From the NCBI GenBank assembly GCA_028280635.1, contig JANQLM010000043.1, forward strand, positions 124,001 to 188,000: a stretch of DNA of 64,000 nt. The letters are read 5' to 3'. The notes below the pieces were generated by a model. The model made no database searches. It was not told the DNA's origin and saw nothing but the letters and a program-made list of their open reading frames with translations. Position 1 is the first letter of the stretch, and every line of letters starts with the position of its first letter. The position numbers and the translations under genes were made by a program. Below, one piece after another: positions 41,752-51,975 of this stretch. This DNA is from Halieaceae bacterium. Its GTDB lineage: Bacteria > Pseudomonadota > Gammaproteobacteria > Pseudomonadales > Halieaceae.

Positions 41752-42558
41752 CTAGTCGTTGCTGATTACGATTTCCGGGGCTGCCGCGTCGCCCGCCCCG
41801 GCCAGGGCCTGGGTGACCCGGTCAGCGATGGCCAGGTAGCTGGCGGCTTCCGGTGAGTCCGGTGCCGCCACCACGGTGGGCCGGCCGCTGTCGGTCTGCT
41901 CGCGAATGCTCAGCGCCAATGGCAATGCCCCCAGCAGTTCCACGCCGTATTCCGCCGCGATGCGCTGGCCGCCCTCGGCGCCGAAAATATGCTCCTGGTG
42001 ACCGCAGGCGCTGCAGGTGTGCACCGCCATGTTCTCGACAATGCCCAGCACCGGAATACCCACCTTGGAGAACATCTCAATGCCCTTACGTGCGTCCAGC
42101 AGGGCGATGTCCTGCGGCGTGGTCACGATCACCGCGCCGGACACCTTGGCCTTCTGCGACAGGGTGAGCTGGATGTCACCGGTGCCCGGCGGCATGTCAA
42201 TCACCAGGTAATCGAGCTCGCCCCACCAGGTCTGTTCCAGCATCTGTTGCAGGGCGCCGCCGGCCATCGGACCGCGCCACACCATGGGCGTTCGCTCGCT
42301 GACCAGGTAACCCATGGACATGGTGGCCAGACCGTGGGCTTCCACCGGCAGCAGGTACTTGCCGTCCTTCTGCTCCGGTTGGCGGGATTCGGGGATGCCC
42401 AGCATAATCTGCTGGCTGGGGCCGTAGACATCGGCATCCAAGAGGCCCACCGCTGCGCCGCGGGCTTTCAGTGCCAGGGCCAGGTTGACAGCGGTGGTGG
42501 ATTTGCCCACGCCGCCCTTGCCCGAGGCAACGGCGACGATGTGCTTGATCTGGTTCAT
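41752..42558 (-). CDS. Mrp/ApbC iron-sulfur carrier ATPase
   Basis: 268 residues. VAVASGKGGVGKSTTAVNLA is the deviant Walker A (GKGGVGKST), then LLDADVYGPSQQIMLGIP, VIDMPPGTGDIQLTLSQ and NMAVHTCSACGHQEHIFGAEG with the CXXC that binds the transferred iron-sulfur cluster. The N-terminal MIP18-like domain of E. coli Mrp (about 100 residues) is missing, so this is the short Mrp form. ATPase that inserts Fe-S clusters into target proteins. Its position beside dcd is conserved, but the usual next-door metG is separated by four genes here. Confidence 0.9.
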   Translation of the reverse strand: MNQIKHIVAVASGKGGVGKSTTAVNLALALKARGAAVGLLDADVYGPSQQIMLGIPESRQPEQKDGKYLLPVEAHGLATMSMGYLVSERTPMVWRGPMAGGALQQMLEQTWWGELDYLVIDMPPGTGDIQLTLSQKAKVSGAVIVTTPQDIALLDARKGIEMFSKVGIPVLGIVENMAVHTCSACGHQEHIFGAEGGQRIAAEYGVELLGALPLALSIREQTDSGRPTVVAAPDSPEAASYLAIADRVTQALAGAGDAAAPEIVISND

Positions 42559-42628
42559 GGGGACATCCGGGTGGCGCGACGGACGCTAGTATAAGCAGCG
42601 ACCCGCGCGCCCACAATCGAACGCCGCG

Positions 42629-44152
42629 TCACTGGCTGGCGTCGATAAACTCCGCCAGGTCCTTGCGGAACTTCACCAGCGAGGGTGGGTGCACGTACAT
42701 CATGTGACCGGCCTCGTAGTACTCAATGGCGACGTTGTCACGCAGGCTGTCCGGCAGCGGCATCTGGTCGATGAAGTACTCCGACGCCCGATAGGGGGTA
42801 GCCAGGTCAAAGTAGCCCTGCTGCACCAGCACCTTCATGTCCGGGTTGCGAATCATCGCAAACGCCAGGTCTATCCCGGTATCGGCGGGCGTCTTGTAGC
42901 CATGCCTGGGATCCTTGTGCATGCGGTCCCAATGGCGCCACAGGCCGCCGGACACCACGTACTGGCGATCGATATCGACACCCAGTACTTCCCGGTAGTA
43001 ATCGTTGAAGGTAGCCACGAAACCCGGCCCCACCGAGCTCATGTACGGATCAAAAGGCATGTTTTCCGCGAGGGCGTTGGTGGTGTAGCCGAAGAAGCGG
43101 GAATCGATACGGCCGGCGAGCTGGTCGCGGTCACGCAGCAGCTCCTGTACAAACTGGCCTTCAGTGACACGGAAATCGGCGCGCTGCCAGAAGACCGGGG
43201 TGGTGCCGGTGTAGGCGGCGAGTTGCTCCGCCACCCGCTGGCGCTCGGCGTCACTGGCGCGGGCACCCTTGACCAGCACGGTCAGGTAGTCGGAGATGGC
43301 GAACTCGTCGACCTCCGCCAGAAAGGCCTGGAAATCCGCGGGCTTGTTGGCCAGCGCGTCATGGAACCAGGCGGTGGCGGCGTAGGTAGACAGGGCCATG
43401 GGGTAACCGGTTATCAGGTTGGCTACCCCTACCCCGCCGCCGCCGGCGGAGTCCATGTAGGGGGATACCAGCACCACGCCATTCAGGCCGATGCTGTAAC
43501 GGGTCAGCAGGTCGTAGCTGACGCCACCGGCGCGCATCCCGCCATAGCTCTCGCCGAGGATGTACTTGGGAGAAGCCCAGCGGCCATTCTCGGAGATGTA
43601 CTGGGCGATGAAATCGGACACCGACTTGATGTCGTTATCCACTCCCCAGAAGTCTTCGCCTTCCGCCTCACCCAGCGGACGCGAGAAGCCGGTGCCGACC
43701 GGGTCCATCATCACCAGGTCGACCTTGTCGATAATGCTGTACTCGTTGTCCCTGCGCTTGAAAGGTCCCTTGCCATTCACCTCCAGGTCTTCGACCACGG
43801 TGATCTGCGGGCCCAGCACGCCCATGTGCAGCCACATGGAGGCGGAACCCGGCCCGCCGTTCCAGGCAAACATCAGCGGCCGGGTGGCCTTGTTGGCGCC
43901 TTCCTTCTCGTAGGCGGTATAGCCGAACTCGGCAATGGGCACGTCCTCTTCATCGCGCATGATCAGGGTACCGGCGGTGGCGCGGTAGCGAACCCGCTGG
44001 CCCTGGACGCGGATTTCGCCCTGGCTGACGAAGCGCTGGGGTTCGACCTCTACCTCGGGACTGTTTTCATGGTGGTCGGATTCGTGCTCGTCGGCCCAGG
44101 CTGCTACGGGCAGCAGCAAGACCAGGCACAGGAAGGTCTGGAAAGCTCTCAC
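42629..44152 (-). CDS. S10 family serine carboxypeptidase-like protein
   Basis: 507 residues from a GTG at 44152: AAGGAG lies 6 bases upstream and the protein then opens with a signal peptide (MRAFQTFLCLVLLLPVAAWA); an ATG 18 codons earlier lacks this. Alpha/beta-hydrolase with the S10 blocks: FAWNGGPGSASMWLHMG, DPVGTGFSRP, ILGESYGGMRAGGVS (nucleophilic Ser), and a C-terminal YFDLATPY (Asp) and YEAGHMMYVHPPS (His). Exported peptidase that trims C-terminal residues from peptides; the marine/soil bacterial members probably feed on peptides. Histidine/Glu-rich stretch (ADEHESDHHENS) follows the signal. Confidence 0.85.
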   Translation of the reverse strand: MRAFQTFLCLVLLLPVAAWADEHESDHHENSPEVEVEPQRFVSQGEIRVQGQRVRYRATAGTLIMRDEEDVPIAEFGYTAYEKEGANKATRPLMFAWNGGPGSASMWLHMGVLGPQITVVEDLEVNGKGPFKRRDNEYSIIDKVDLVMMDPVGTGFSRPLGEAEGEDFWGVDNDIKSVSDFIAQYISENGRWASPKYILGESYGGMRAGGVSYDLLTRYSIGLNGVVLVSPYMDSAGGGGVGVANLITGYPMALSTYAATAWFHDALANKPADFQAFLAEVDEFAISDYLTVLVKGARASDAERQRVAEQLAAYTGTTPVFWQRADFRVTEGQFVQELLRDRDQLAGRIDSRFFGYTTNALAENMPFDPYMSSVGPGFVATFNDYYREVLGVDIDRQYVVSGGLWRHWDRMHKDPRHGYKTPADTGIDLAFAMIRNPDMKVLVQQGYFDLATPYRASEYFIDQMPLPDSLRDNVAIEYYEAGHMMYVHPPSLVKFRKDLAEFIDASQ

Positions 44153-44305
44153 GGTGTTCTCCTTAATCGTGGCAGCGGCGAACGCCGCGGCGCCAAAAGC
44201 CCGCAAGTATAACCCGAGCCCACTTCACCGTCGGCGGCCAGCGGTCTATGCTGAACCCACAACAATCTACAAAAACAATCCACAGCAAGAAGGGGGGTTC
44301 AGGGT

Positions 44306-44713
44306 ATGGATCTTGGGTCTATCAACTGGCTGGCGGTGGCAGTGAGTGCCGCATCAGCGTTTATCGTGGGCGGTATCTGGTACGGGCCAATTTTCGGCAA
44401 AGCCTGGCAGCGGCTGGCGGAAGTCAGCGACGAGGAGATTCAGGCAGCGAATCCCGCCGTAATCTATGGCGGGGCCTTCGCCCTGACGCTGGTGATGGCC
44501 ACCAGCCTCGCCCTGCTCCTGCAACTGCACCCGGCCCCTGCCCTGGCGTCCGGCTTATCTGTCGGCGCACTGCTCGGGATAACGCTGATTGCCGCCAGCC
44601 AGGGCATCAACTACCTGTTTTCGAGGAGACCGCTGGCGCTGTGGCTGGTGGACGCCGGCTATATGGTGCTGCTGATGGCGGTGATGGGCGCCATTCTCGG
44701 CGCCTGGCGCTGA
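44306..44713 (+). CDS. DUF1761 family membrane protein
   Basis: 135 residues. INWLAVAVSAASAFIVGGIW is the first helix with the Asn-Trp and Gly-Gly-Ile-Trp/Tyr-Gly residues (GGIWYGPIFGKAWQ) typical of DUF1761, followed by three more helices (AFALTLVMATSLALLL, LLGITLIAASQGINYLF, AGYMVLLMAVMGAILG). Function unknown. It is divergent from the S10 peptidase gene and convergent with the HMG-CoA reductase gene; a short tandem repeat (GCGGCGCGCGGCTA twice) lies after its stop at 44735-44765. Confidence 0.8.
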   Translation: MDLGSINWLAVAVSAASAFIVGGIWYGPIFGKAWQRLAEVSDEEIQAANPAVIYGGAFALTLVMATSLALLLQLHPAPALASGLSVGALLGITLIAASQGINYLFSRRPLALWLVDAGYMVLLMAVMGAILGAWR

Positions 44714-44762
44714 CCGGCCGCTAGCGGCACGGGGCTGGCGGCGCGCGGCTAGCGGCGCGCGG

Positions 44763-45947
44763 CTAGCGGTTCCGCCCCAGCTTCTCGTGGGCGTCGACCC
44801 ATTCGTTGGTTCCGGTCTTGCGGTCCACCCGGGTGGCGGCGCCCAGTGACAACTCACCCGCCACCACTACGCCGGCGGCGATTTCCAGCAGTTTCATCAC
44901 CTTGCCGGGACCATAACAATCCATGATCTCCAAGCACTCGCGCTGGGTCGCCAGGCCAGTGCCACCGCCGTAGGTGGCCATGATCAGGGCCGGCAGGGTG
45001 ACGGAGAAATACAGGTCGCCATTGCGGGTCACATAGTTGTAGACCGTGCACTGGTTGGCCTCGCCGATGTTGGCGGCATCCTGCCCGGTGGCCAGGAACA
45101 TGGCGGCCAGACCATTGGCCGGGTGGGCGGCGTTGTTGGAAGAGCCGGCCATGAAGGCACTGAGGGTGGAGATGCCGTAGCCGTAGTGCATCTGCTCCGG
45201 AGTGATACGCAGCACATCACCCAAGACCTCGCGCGGCAGGGTGATCTCCGCCGTGACCCGGCGGCCGCGCCCTTTCAGGGAATTCACGTAGGACGTGCGC
45301 TTTTCGGTATCGAAAGAGCCCGACAGCAGATAGTGGCGCATATAGGGTATCTGGCTGCGAATCCACTCACAGGCCACGAAGGTCGCCTTGCCGGTCATGT
45401 TCTGGCCGGCGGCGTCGCCGGTGGAGTAGTCGAAGCGGGTGTGCACCATGTTGTGCACGATGTAGTGCTCCACCTCCAGCAGTTTGCCCACCGAGGTGGT
45501 GGACTCGGCCTGCGCCTTCACGGCGTCGAAGTTGGCCACCAGCCAATCGCGGAAATCCCGCGCCTCGCGGGCGCCGCGAAAAATAAACGTGGGCGCCCGC
45601 TGCATGGCCTCGCCACAGACGGTGGTCGTGACCCCCCCGGCCTCGCGGATCACCCGCATGCCGCGGTTGTAGGACGCCACCAGTGTTCCCTCGATAGTAG
45701 CCATGGGCACATAGAACTCACCCTGGGCATGCTCCCCATTCACCAGCAGCGGGCCCGCCAGACCGATGGGGATCTGGGCGACGCCAAACAGGTGCTCAAC
45801 GTTGCCTTCCATGCTGTCCGGGTCGAAAGAGAACTGCTTGGTATGATCGAGGGTCGCCGGCGTTTTATCCTCGATGAACTGCTGGCGTTCGGCGATGATG
45901 TCCGGTGTGTAATCGTCGGTGTTACTGCGGGGGATTTTGTTGCTCAT
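44763..45947 (-). CDS. hydroxymethylglutaryl-CoA reductase
   Basis: 394 residues from the ATG at 45947; a longer frame adds 34 residues with no family features. HMG-CoA reductase blocks: GVAQIPIGLAGPLLV, MATIEGTLVASYNRG with the catalytic Glu, DAAGQNMTGKATFVACEW with the catalytic Lys and nucleotide loop, NAAHPANGLAAMFLATGQDAANIGE with the catalytic Asp, GGGTGLATQRECLEIMDCYG, and a C-terminal His in DAHEKLGRNR. It reduces HMG-CoA to mevalonate, or runs backward. Gammaproteobacteria usually make isoprenoids by the MEP route, and no other mevalonate gene lies here, so its role is unclear. Its own 3' end faces a DUF1761 gene. Confidence 0.93.
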   Translation of the reverse strand: MSNKIPRSNTDDYTPDIIAERQQFIEDKTPATLDHTKQFSFDPDSMEGNVEHLFGVAQIPIGLAGPLLVNGEHAQGEFYVPMATIEGTLVASYNRGMRVIREAGGVTTTVCGEAMQRAPTFIFRGAREARDFRDWLVANFDAVKAQAESTTSVGKLLEVEHYIVHNMVHTRFDYSTGDAAGQNMTGKATFVACEWIRSQIPYMRHYLLSGSFDTEKRTSYVNSLKGRGRRVTAEITLPREVLGDVLRITPEQMHYGYGISTLSAFMAGSSNNAAHPANGLAAMFLATGQDAANIGEANQCTVYNYVTRNGDLYFSVTLPALIMATYGGGTGLATQRECLEIMDCYGPGKVMKLLEIAAGVVVAGELSLGAATRVDRKTGTNEWVDAHEKLGRNR

Positions 45948-46098
45948 GCTGGGGCGTCTCGCAAAAAGGCCACAGGATAGCACTCTCTGTGATGAGCGGA
46001 ATCGGCCATCGGGATGAGGTGATGTCACCCCGGCTGCCAACGCCCCCAAGACAGGCGCTCCCTTGGTCTACATCGAGTTTCTCGTCTAGGCTGAAGAC

Positions 46099-46905
46099 AT
46101 GAAGACACCTATTGCAATGATCACCGGGGCCTCCTCCGGAATCGGGGAGGCGCTGGCAGACCAGTTTGCCCGCGACGGCTTCGACCTGGTACTGGTGGCC
46201 CGCAGCGAAGACAAGCTCAGGCAACTGGCCAGCGCGCTGCGCGCCACCCACGGCGGCACAGTGCATGTGCTGCCCGCCGACCTGACCCAGCGCAGCGCGG
46301 CCCGCAAACTGGCGACGGCGCTGGCAAACAAGAAGCTGGAGCTGAGTGTGCTGGTAAACAATGCCGGCGTGCTCGAACACGGTCGCTTTGCCGACATCTC
46401 CGCCACTACCCACCAGCAGCTAATCGACCTGAATATCAGTGGGCTGACTGCCATGCTGTCGACCTTTGTGCCCGGCATGATCGAGCGCGGCGAGGGCCGG
46501 GTGCTCAACGTGGCGTCCATCGCCGCTTTTCAACCGGTGCCCGCCCTGGCCAGCTACGCCGCCAGCAAGGCCTATGTGTTGTCGCTTACCGAGTCCCTGT
46601 CGGAAGAGCTCAGGGGCACCGGCGTAACCGCTACCGCCCTGTGCCCCGGAGTCACCGAGACCGGTATGCTGAGCGGCGCACAGGCCAAGAACGAGAATCT
46701 CAAGATACCGGACTTCGCCGTAGGCGATGTGCGCGATGTCGCCGAAGCCGGCTACCGGGCCTGCATGAAAGGTGAGGTCATCTGCGTACCGGGCCTGGTG
46801 AACCAGCTCTCCACCCTCAGCAGCCGCAACACCCCACGCTGGCTGCTGCGCCGCATCTCCGGCGTGGTCGGCCGCTACACCACCCGCGACCGCCACCGCG
46901 GCTGA
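46099..46905 (+). CDS. short-chain dehydrogenase/reductase
   Basis: 268 residues. MITGASSGIGEALADQFAR carries the glycine motif, VNNAGVLEHGRF the NNAG, VASIAAFQPVPALASYAASKAY the catalytic Ser/Tyr/Lys. Substrate not identifiable. It begins divergent from the HMG-CoA reductase gene (150 bases apart) and lies 60 bases before metG on the same strand. It is one of the genes that separate metG from mrp in this genome. Confidence 0.9.
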   Translation: MKTPIAMITGASSGIGEALADQFARDGFDLVLVARSEDKLRQLASALRATHGGTVHVLPADLTQRSAARKLATALANKKLELSVLVNNAGVLEHGRFADISATTHQQLIDLNISGLTAMLSTFVPGMIERGEGRVLNVASIAAFQPVPALASYAASKAYVLSLTESLSEELRGTGVTATALCPGVTETGMLSGAQAKNENLKIPDFAVGDVRDVAEAGYRACMKGEVICVPGLVNQLSTLSSRNTPRWLLRRISGVVGRYTTRDRHRG

Positions 46906-46964
46906 CCGGTGTGAGGGATTGGGGTATAGTGGCGCCCCTTTTTTGAGCCGAGACCCTCGTTCGC

Positions 46965-49016
46965 ATGCCCGATAGCAGCACGCCCAGCCAAGCCCGCGAT
47001 ATCCTGGTGACCAGCGCCCTGCCGTACGCCAATGGGCCACTGCACCTCGGGCATATGTTGGAGCAGGTGCAGACGGATATCTGGGTGCGCTTCCAGCGCT
47101 CCCGGGGCCATAGCTGCCGCTACGTCTGTGCCGATGACGCCCACGGCACCGCCATCATGCTGACCGCGGAAGAGCTGGGCATCACCCCCGAGCAGCAGAT
47201 CGAGCAGATGCATGCCGCGCACCTGGCGGACAGTCGCGACTTTCTCATCGACTTCGCCAATTTCTACAGCACCCACTCGGAAGAGAATCGCGAGCTGAGC
47301 GAGTCGATCTACAAGGCGCTGCGTGGCAACGGCCATATTGCCGAGCGGGAGATTACCCAGGCTTTTGACCCGGAGAAGCAGCTGTTCCTGTCGGATCGCT
47401 ATATCAAAGGCACCTGCCCACGCTGCAAGACACCCGACCAGTACGGTGACAACTGTGAAGCCTGTGGGGCCACCTACAGCCCCAGCGAACTGATCGATGC
47501 GAAATCAGCCCTGTCCGGAGCCACCCCGATCGACAAGGCGTCGCTGCACTACTTTTTCACGCTGCCCGCCTTCGACGCGATGCTCAAGGCATGGACCAGC
47601 AGCGGCACGCTGCAGCCGGCGATCGCCAACAAACTGAGCGAGTGGCTGGACGCCGGCCTGCAGGAGTGGGACATCAGCCGCGATGCCCCCTACTTCGGCT
47701 TCGAGATTCCCGACGCGCCGGGCAAGTACTTCTACGTCTGGCTGGACGCGCCCATCGGCTACATGGCCAGCCACAAGAACCTTTGCGACCGTGAGGGGCT
47801 GGATTTCGACGCCGTCTGGCAAAAGGATTCCAGTACCGAGCTCTATCACTTCATCGGCAAGGACATCATCAACTTCCACGGCCTGTTCTGGCCTGCCATG
47901 CTGCATTCAGCGGGTTACCGTACGCCAACAGCCATTTTCGCCCACGGTTTCCTGACCGTGAACGGCACCAAGATGTCCAAGTCGCGGGGCACGTTTATCA
48001 ATGCGCGTACCTACCTGGACCACCTGGATGCCGAGTACATTCGCTACTACTTCGCCGCCAAGCTGGGCAGCGGTGTGGACGACATCGACCTCAACCTCGA
48101 AGATTTCGTGCAGCGGGTGAACTCCGACGTGGTGGGCAAGGTCGTCAATATTGCCAGCCGCTGTGCCGGCTTCCTGCGCAAGGGCTTCGACAGCCGGCTG
48201 GAAGCCGATTGCAGCGAACCGGCCCTGGTGCAGGAGTTCATCGATGCGGGTGAGATGATCGCCGAGCTGTTCGACACCCGCGAATTCAGCAAGGCCATCC
48301 GCGAGATCGTGGCACTGGCGGACCGGGCCAACCAGTATATCGATGAGAAGAAGCCCTGGGTGTTGGCCAAGGAAGCAGGCCGCGAGACCGAGGTGCACGC
48401 CGCCTGTTCGGTGGGCGTCAACCTGTTCCGGGTGCTGATGACCTACCTGAAGCCGGTGCTGCCGGCCATGGCGGAGAAGGCGGAGGCCTTCCTGAACTGT
48501 TCGCTGGACTGGACGGCGCTGCAGGGACCGCTGGTCGACCACCAGGTAGCCAGGTTCAAGCCCCTGCTGACCCGCATCGAACCGGACCGCGTTGAGGCCA
48601 TGGTGGCTGCCACCGCGGCCGAGGCAGCCCCGAAGCAGGCGGCGGAGAACGCTGCGCCCGCTCCGGAAGAAACCGACGACAGCGACAACACCATAGACTT
48701 TGACACCTTCGCCAGGGTTGAGCTGCGTGTGGCCGAGATCGTTGCCGCCGCGCACGTCGAGGGGGCTGACAAGCTGCTGCAACTCACCCTCGATCTCGGC
48801 GGTGAGCAACGCAATGTGTTTGCCGGTATCAAGCAGGCCTACCCGGAACCGGAGAAGCTGGTGGGCCGTCTCACTGTCTGCGTCGCCAACCTGGCGCCCC
48901 GCAAAATGCGCTTCGGCGTGTCTGAGGGCATGGTACTGGCCGCCGGCCCGGGCGGCGAAGACATCTACCTGCTGCAGCCGGATGCCGGCGCAACACCTGG
49001 CATGCCAGTGAAGTAA
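46965..49016 (+). CDS. metG: methionyl-tRNA synthetase
   Basis: 683 residues, type 1 MetRS with a C-terminal tRNA-binding extension. [13 protein letters not shown] at 20-32 is the HIGH motif; the zinc knuckle [18 protein letters not shown] follows; SRGTFI after KMSKS is the KMSKS loop; [16 protein letters not shown] the active centre. The C-terminal 120 residues ([48 protein letters not shown]) are the EMAP-type dimer/tRNA domain. An Ala-rich linker joins it. The upstream mrp and downstream rnf operons, usually its neighbours, have been separated by extra genes. Confidence 0.97.
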   Translation: MPDSSTPSQARDILVTSALPYANGPLHLGHMLEQVQTDIWVRFQRSRGHSCRYVCADDAHGTAIMLTAEELGITPEQQIEQMHAAHLADSRDFLIDFANFYSTHSEENRELSESIYKALRGNGHIAEREITQAFDPEKQLFLSDRYIKGTCPRCKTPDQYGDNCEACGATYSPSELIDAKSALSGATPIDKASLHYFFTLPAFDAMLKAWTSSGTLQPAIANKLSEWLDAGLQEWDISRDAPYFGFEIPDAPGKYFYVWLDAPIGYMASHKNLCDREGLDFDAVWQKDSSTELYHFIGKDIINFHGLFWPAMLHSAGYRTPTAIFAHGFLTVNGTKMSKSRGTFINARTYLDHLDAEYIRYYFAAKLGSGVDDIDLNLEDFVQRVNSDVVGKVVNIASRCAGFLRKGFDSRLEADCSEPALVQEFIDAGEMIAELFDTREFSKAIREIVALADRANQYIDEKKPWVLAKEAGRETEVHAACSVGVNLFRVLMTYLKPVLPAMAEKAEAFLNCSLDWTALQGPLVDHQVARFKPLLTRIEPDRVEAMVAATAAEAAPKQAAENAAPAPEETDDSDNTIDFDTFARVELRVAEIVAAAHVEGADKLLQLTLDLGGEQRNVFAGIKQAYPEPEKLVGRLTVCVANLAPRKMRFGVSEGMVLAAGPGGEDIYLLQPDAGATPGMPVK

Positions 49017-49038
49017 GCCCGCCCGGCTATACGCACGG

Positions 49039-50619
49039 ATGCTGTTCAATTCCTACGCCTTCCTGGGCTTCCTGGCGATAGCGCTGCTGGGATATGAAAG
49101 TCTGCGCGCCCGCTGTGGCCAGCGCGGCGCCCTACTGTGGCTGGCGGTCAGTTCGCTGTTCTTCTATGGCTTTTGGGATCCCAGGTACCTGACCCTGATT
49201 CTCGGCTCGGTTGCTTTCAACTACAGCATGGGCCGGGCGATCCACAGGGTCAGGTCACGGCCGGGTTCGGTCTCAAGCGGGCTTCTGCTCTGTCTTGGGG
49301 TGAGCGGCAATCTGGGATTGCTAGCGTACTTCAAATACCTTGGACTGATGGCACAGGCCATCAACCTGGTATTGAGCCAATCCCTGACGGTGCCGCACGT
49401 CGTCCTGCCGCTTGCCATTTCGTTTTTCACCTTCCAGCAGATCGCCTATCTGGTCGATATGCGCCGCGGTGAGGTCAAAGACCCGGATTTCGTGAACTAC
49501 CTTGTCTTCGTCACCTTCTTTCCGCAGTTAATCGCCGGGCCGATCGTGCATCACAGCGAGATGATGCCGCAATTCAGCAGCACCCGGGATGGCGCGCAAC
49601 GCTCGTCCGATTTCGCAGCCGGCATCTCTCTGTTTGTGCTCGGCCTGTCAAAAAAAGTGCTGCTGGCGGACAGCTTTGCGCCGGTGGCCGACGCCAGTTT
49701 TGCATTGGCAGATTCCGGCCAGGCGCCGGGACTCGCCATGGCCTGGCTGGGCGTGATCGCCTTTACCCTGCAGATCTATTTCGATTTCTCAGGCTATACC
49801 GATATGGCCTTCGGCGCGGCGCGGTTGTTCGGCATTCGCCTGCCCGCGAACTTCTACTCGCCCTACCAGGCCGGCTGCATTATCGAGTTCTGGCGCAGGT
49901 GGCACATCACGCTATCTCGATTTCTTCGCGACTACCTGTACATTTCCCTGGGAGGCAATCGGCGCGGCCGCGCGCGGCGCTATACAAACCTGATGGTCAC
50001 CATGCTGCTTGGCGGCCTCTGGCACGGGGCATCGGTGAATTTCCTGCTCTGGGGTGGATTGCATGGCCTTATGCTGTGCATCAACCACGGCTGGCGGCAC
50101 CTGCTTAGGGCCTCAGGCCTGGAGACGCTGCGCGAGTACCTGGCCTACAAGCTAGTGGCCTGGGGGCTGACCCTGTCGGGTGTCATGGCCGCCTGGATTC
50201 TGTTTCGCGCGGAGACCCTCGGTGGAGCCACGCTGATGCTGAAGAGCCTGTTTTCCGCCGCTCCAGACACAGATTTGCCAGCCTTTTACATGACCAGATT
50301 CTACGACCTGGACGTACTGATCAATAGCTTGCTGCCGTCGCCACTGATCCCGAAGGACATGTGGCTGATTGGCCTGGGCAGCGACCTGGGGATGCTTGCG
50401 CTGGGTGTGTTTATCTGCCTGGCGATGCCGAACTCAATGCAGCTCATGGCACCGGTGGCGCCGTCCGCCACGCCCCTTGCTGAACAGCAGCCTTCCAACA
50501 CCGCGACCACACTCACCTGGCGGCCCAACGCTGCCTGGGCAGTGACACTGGCCCTGCTGTTTGCCGCATGCCTCGTTTCGCAAACGCGCGTTGACGCCTT
50601 CCTGTATTTCCAGTTCTAG
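49039..50619 (+). CDS. MBOAT O-acyltransferase (AlgI-like), first module
   Basis: 526 residues. Begins MLFNSYAFLGFLAIALLG like AlgI, then many membrane helices; HVVLPLAISFFTFQQIAYLVD, FPQLIAGPIVHHSEM, FWRRWHITLSRFLRDYLYI and GLWHGASVNFLLWGGLHGLM are the MBOAT blocks, the last holding the conserved catalytic His (GLWHG). Members acetylate exopolysaccharide or wall polymers in the periplasm using acyl-CoA from the cytoplasm. The gene starts 23 bases after metG and is followed by the SGNH-like partner. Target polymer unknown; no alginate genes lie here. Confidence 0.88.
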   Translation: MLFNSYAFLGFLAIALLGYESLRARCGQRGALLWLAVSSLFFYGFWDPRYLTLILGSVAFNYSMGRAIHRVRSRPGSVSSGLLLCLGVSGNLGLLAYFKYLGLMAQAINLVLSQSLTVPHVVLPLAISFFTFQQIAYLVDMRRGEVKDPDFVNYLVFVTFFPQLIAGPIVHHSEMMPQFSSTRDGAQRSSDFAAGISLFVLGLSKKVLLADSFAPVADASFALADSGQAPGLAMAWLGVIAFTLQIYFDFSGYTDMAFGAARLFGIRLPANFYSPYQAGCIIEFWRRWHITLSRFLRDYLYISLGGNRRGRARRYTNLMVTMLLGGLWHGASVNFLLWGGLHGLMLCINHGWRHLLRASGLETLREYLAYKLVAWGLTLSGVMAAWILFRAETLGGATLMLKSLFSAAPDTDLPAFYMTRFYDLDVLINSLLPSPLIPKDMWLIGLGSDLGMLALGVFICLAMPNSMQLMAPVAPSATPLAEQQPSNTATTLTWRPNAAWAVTLALLFAACLVSQTRVDAFLYFQF

Positions 50620-50621
50620 CC

Positions 50622-51815
50622 ATGAACCGATTCCTTGCCATCTTCTGCGTTGCCACGGTCCTTGGGATCGGCAGCATCATCACGCTGAACGTCGCCGTCG
50701 ACCCATTCGGCGTTTGGCGCCCGGATAGCAAACCCCTGAGCGCAGTGGTCTCCAGGGATATCGGCTATTCCCGGCTCGTGAAAAACCACTGGGTGCGCCA
50801 CCAGAACCCGGAGATCGCACTGTTCGGGAATTCTCACGCCGCTTCTGCATTCCAGGCCAGGCACTTTCAGGCGCACCTGGGTAACGGCGAAGCGTTCAAC
50901 ATGGCATTGGTGGGGGCATCTACGGAAGAACTCATTTCCAGCATGAAGCACGTGGTCCATGTCACCGATGCCCGGGACTTCATCGTGGTACTCGATGTAC
51001 TCAACTTCAGGGGCCATGATTCGAGGGATACCGTCGCCACTCATTTCCACCGCGCGGAAGACGATTCGATGCTGAGCAGGTACTTCTATCTGAGGGACTT
51101 CCCGGTGACGACGTTTTCGCGCGCCGCCTCCGCGAGAAGCCTGCTCATCAGCAGGAGCGGTTACCCGGACACGCATTCCAAGTACGGTTTCTTCCTGCGC
51201 TGCTCGCCCACCATTGCCGGATCGACCCAGCGCCAGGTGCTGACCGCTGCGTCACAGCGCGCGCGAACCTTCCGCGAACAGCAGAGTAGCTGGAAGCTGG
51301 CGGCGGGCACGGCCACCAGCCGAATAGCGGAGCTGGTGGGATTCGCTGAGGATCACGACGTGGGCATCACGTTCGTGCTACCGCCGTTCAATGTGACGTA
51401 CTACTACGCGCTGATCGCCGCCGATCTGTGGGACCTGCATCTGCACATAACGGCTGAGCTGATTAACGCGATCCAGGCGTCCGGGCTGGAAGACTCCCCG
51501 GTGGTGATGGATTTCTCCGCCGCCCATCCGCTGACCACACAGACGAGCATGCAACTGGAAGACTCCATCGACTACTGGCTGGACTCGGACCATTTCAACT
51601 GTGCGCTGGCGGAGCAAATCGTGAAACGGGTGGCAGCGCTCCGCGGACAGGAAAGCAACAGCGCGCCACAGCACGGGGAGAACAGCTTTGGCGTTCGCGT
51701 AACGGCTGAGAGCCTGCCAGCCCACTTGCGCGAGCATGACGAGGGCTGGAAAACATGGCAGCTCAGCCACCCGAAGCAACACGAGTTGCTCAGCCGCAGG
51801 ATTCTCGCTGAATGA
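50622..51815 (+). CDS. SGNH/AlgJ-like partner protein of the MBOAT
   Basis: 397 residues. N-terminal membrane anchor (FLAIFCVATVLGIGSIITLNVAV), then a periplasmic domain; FGNSHAASAFQARHF carries a GNSH in place of GDS, and a C-terminal DYWLDSDHFN supplies the Asp-x-x-His. This fits the SGNH-like acyltransferase/hydrolase fold of AlgJ and AlgX partners with altered nucleophile block. It starts 3 bases after the MBOAT stop, a tight two-gene unit. The acetyl-transfer role is inferred from that pairing. The GNSH makes a classic Ser nucleophile possible. Confidence 0.68.
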   Translation: MNRFLAIFCVATVLGIGSIITLNVAVDPFGVWRPDSKPLSAVVSRDIGYSRLVKNHWVRHQNPEIALFGNSHAASAFQARHFQAHLGNGEAFNMALVGASTEELISSMKHVVHVTDARDFIVVLDVLNFRGHDSRDTVATHFHRAEDDSMLSRYFYLRDFPVTTFSRAASARSLLISRSGYPDTHSKYGFFLRCSPTIAGSTQRQVLTAASQRARTFREQQSSWKLAAGTATSRIAELVGFAEDHDVGITFVLPPFNVTYYYALIAADLWDLHLHITAELINAIQASGLEDSPVVMDFSAAHPLTTQTSMQLEDSIDYWLDSDHFNCALAEQIVKRVAALRGQESNSAPQHGENSFGVRVTAESLPAHLREHDEGWKTWQLSHPKQHELLSRRILAE

Positions 51816-51975
51816 ACACGCCCGTCCGAGACAGCCAGTTCCCCTGGAATACCCCGATACTCAGCGGTGGCGCATGCCACCAAGTGTACAAGAAACCCAG
51901 GTTTCCCATGCTTGAGCGTGCAGAGCGTCTGTCTACACTTGGGACAGGCGAGCCTAAAGCCATAAGGAGGGCACC

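Noticed and set aside
44728..44765. short GC-rich tandem repeat after the DUF1761 gene
   Set aside because: Two copies of a 14-base unit only, in a short gap; too small and simple to assign a function, noted in the DUF1761 entry.
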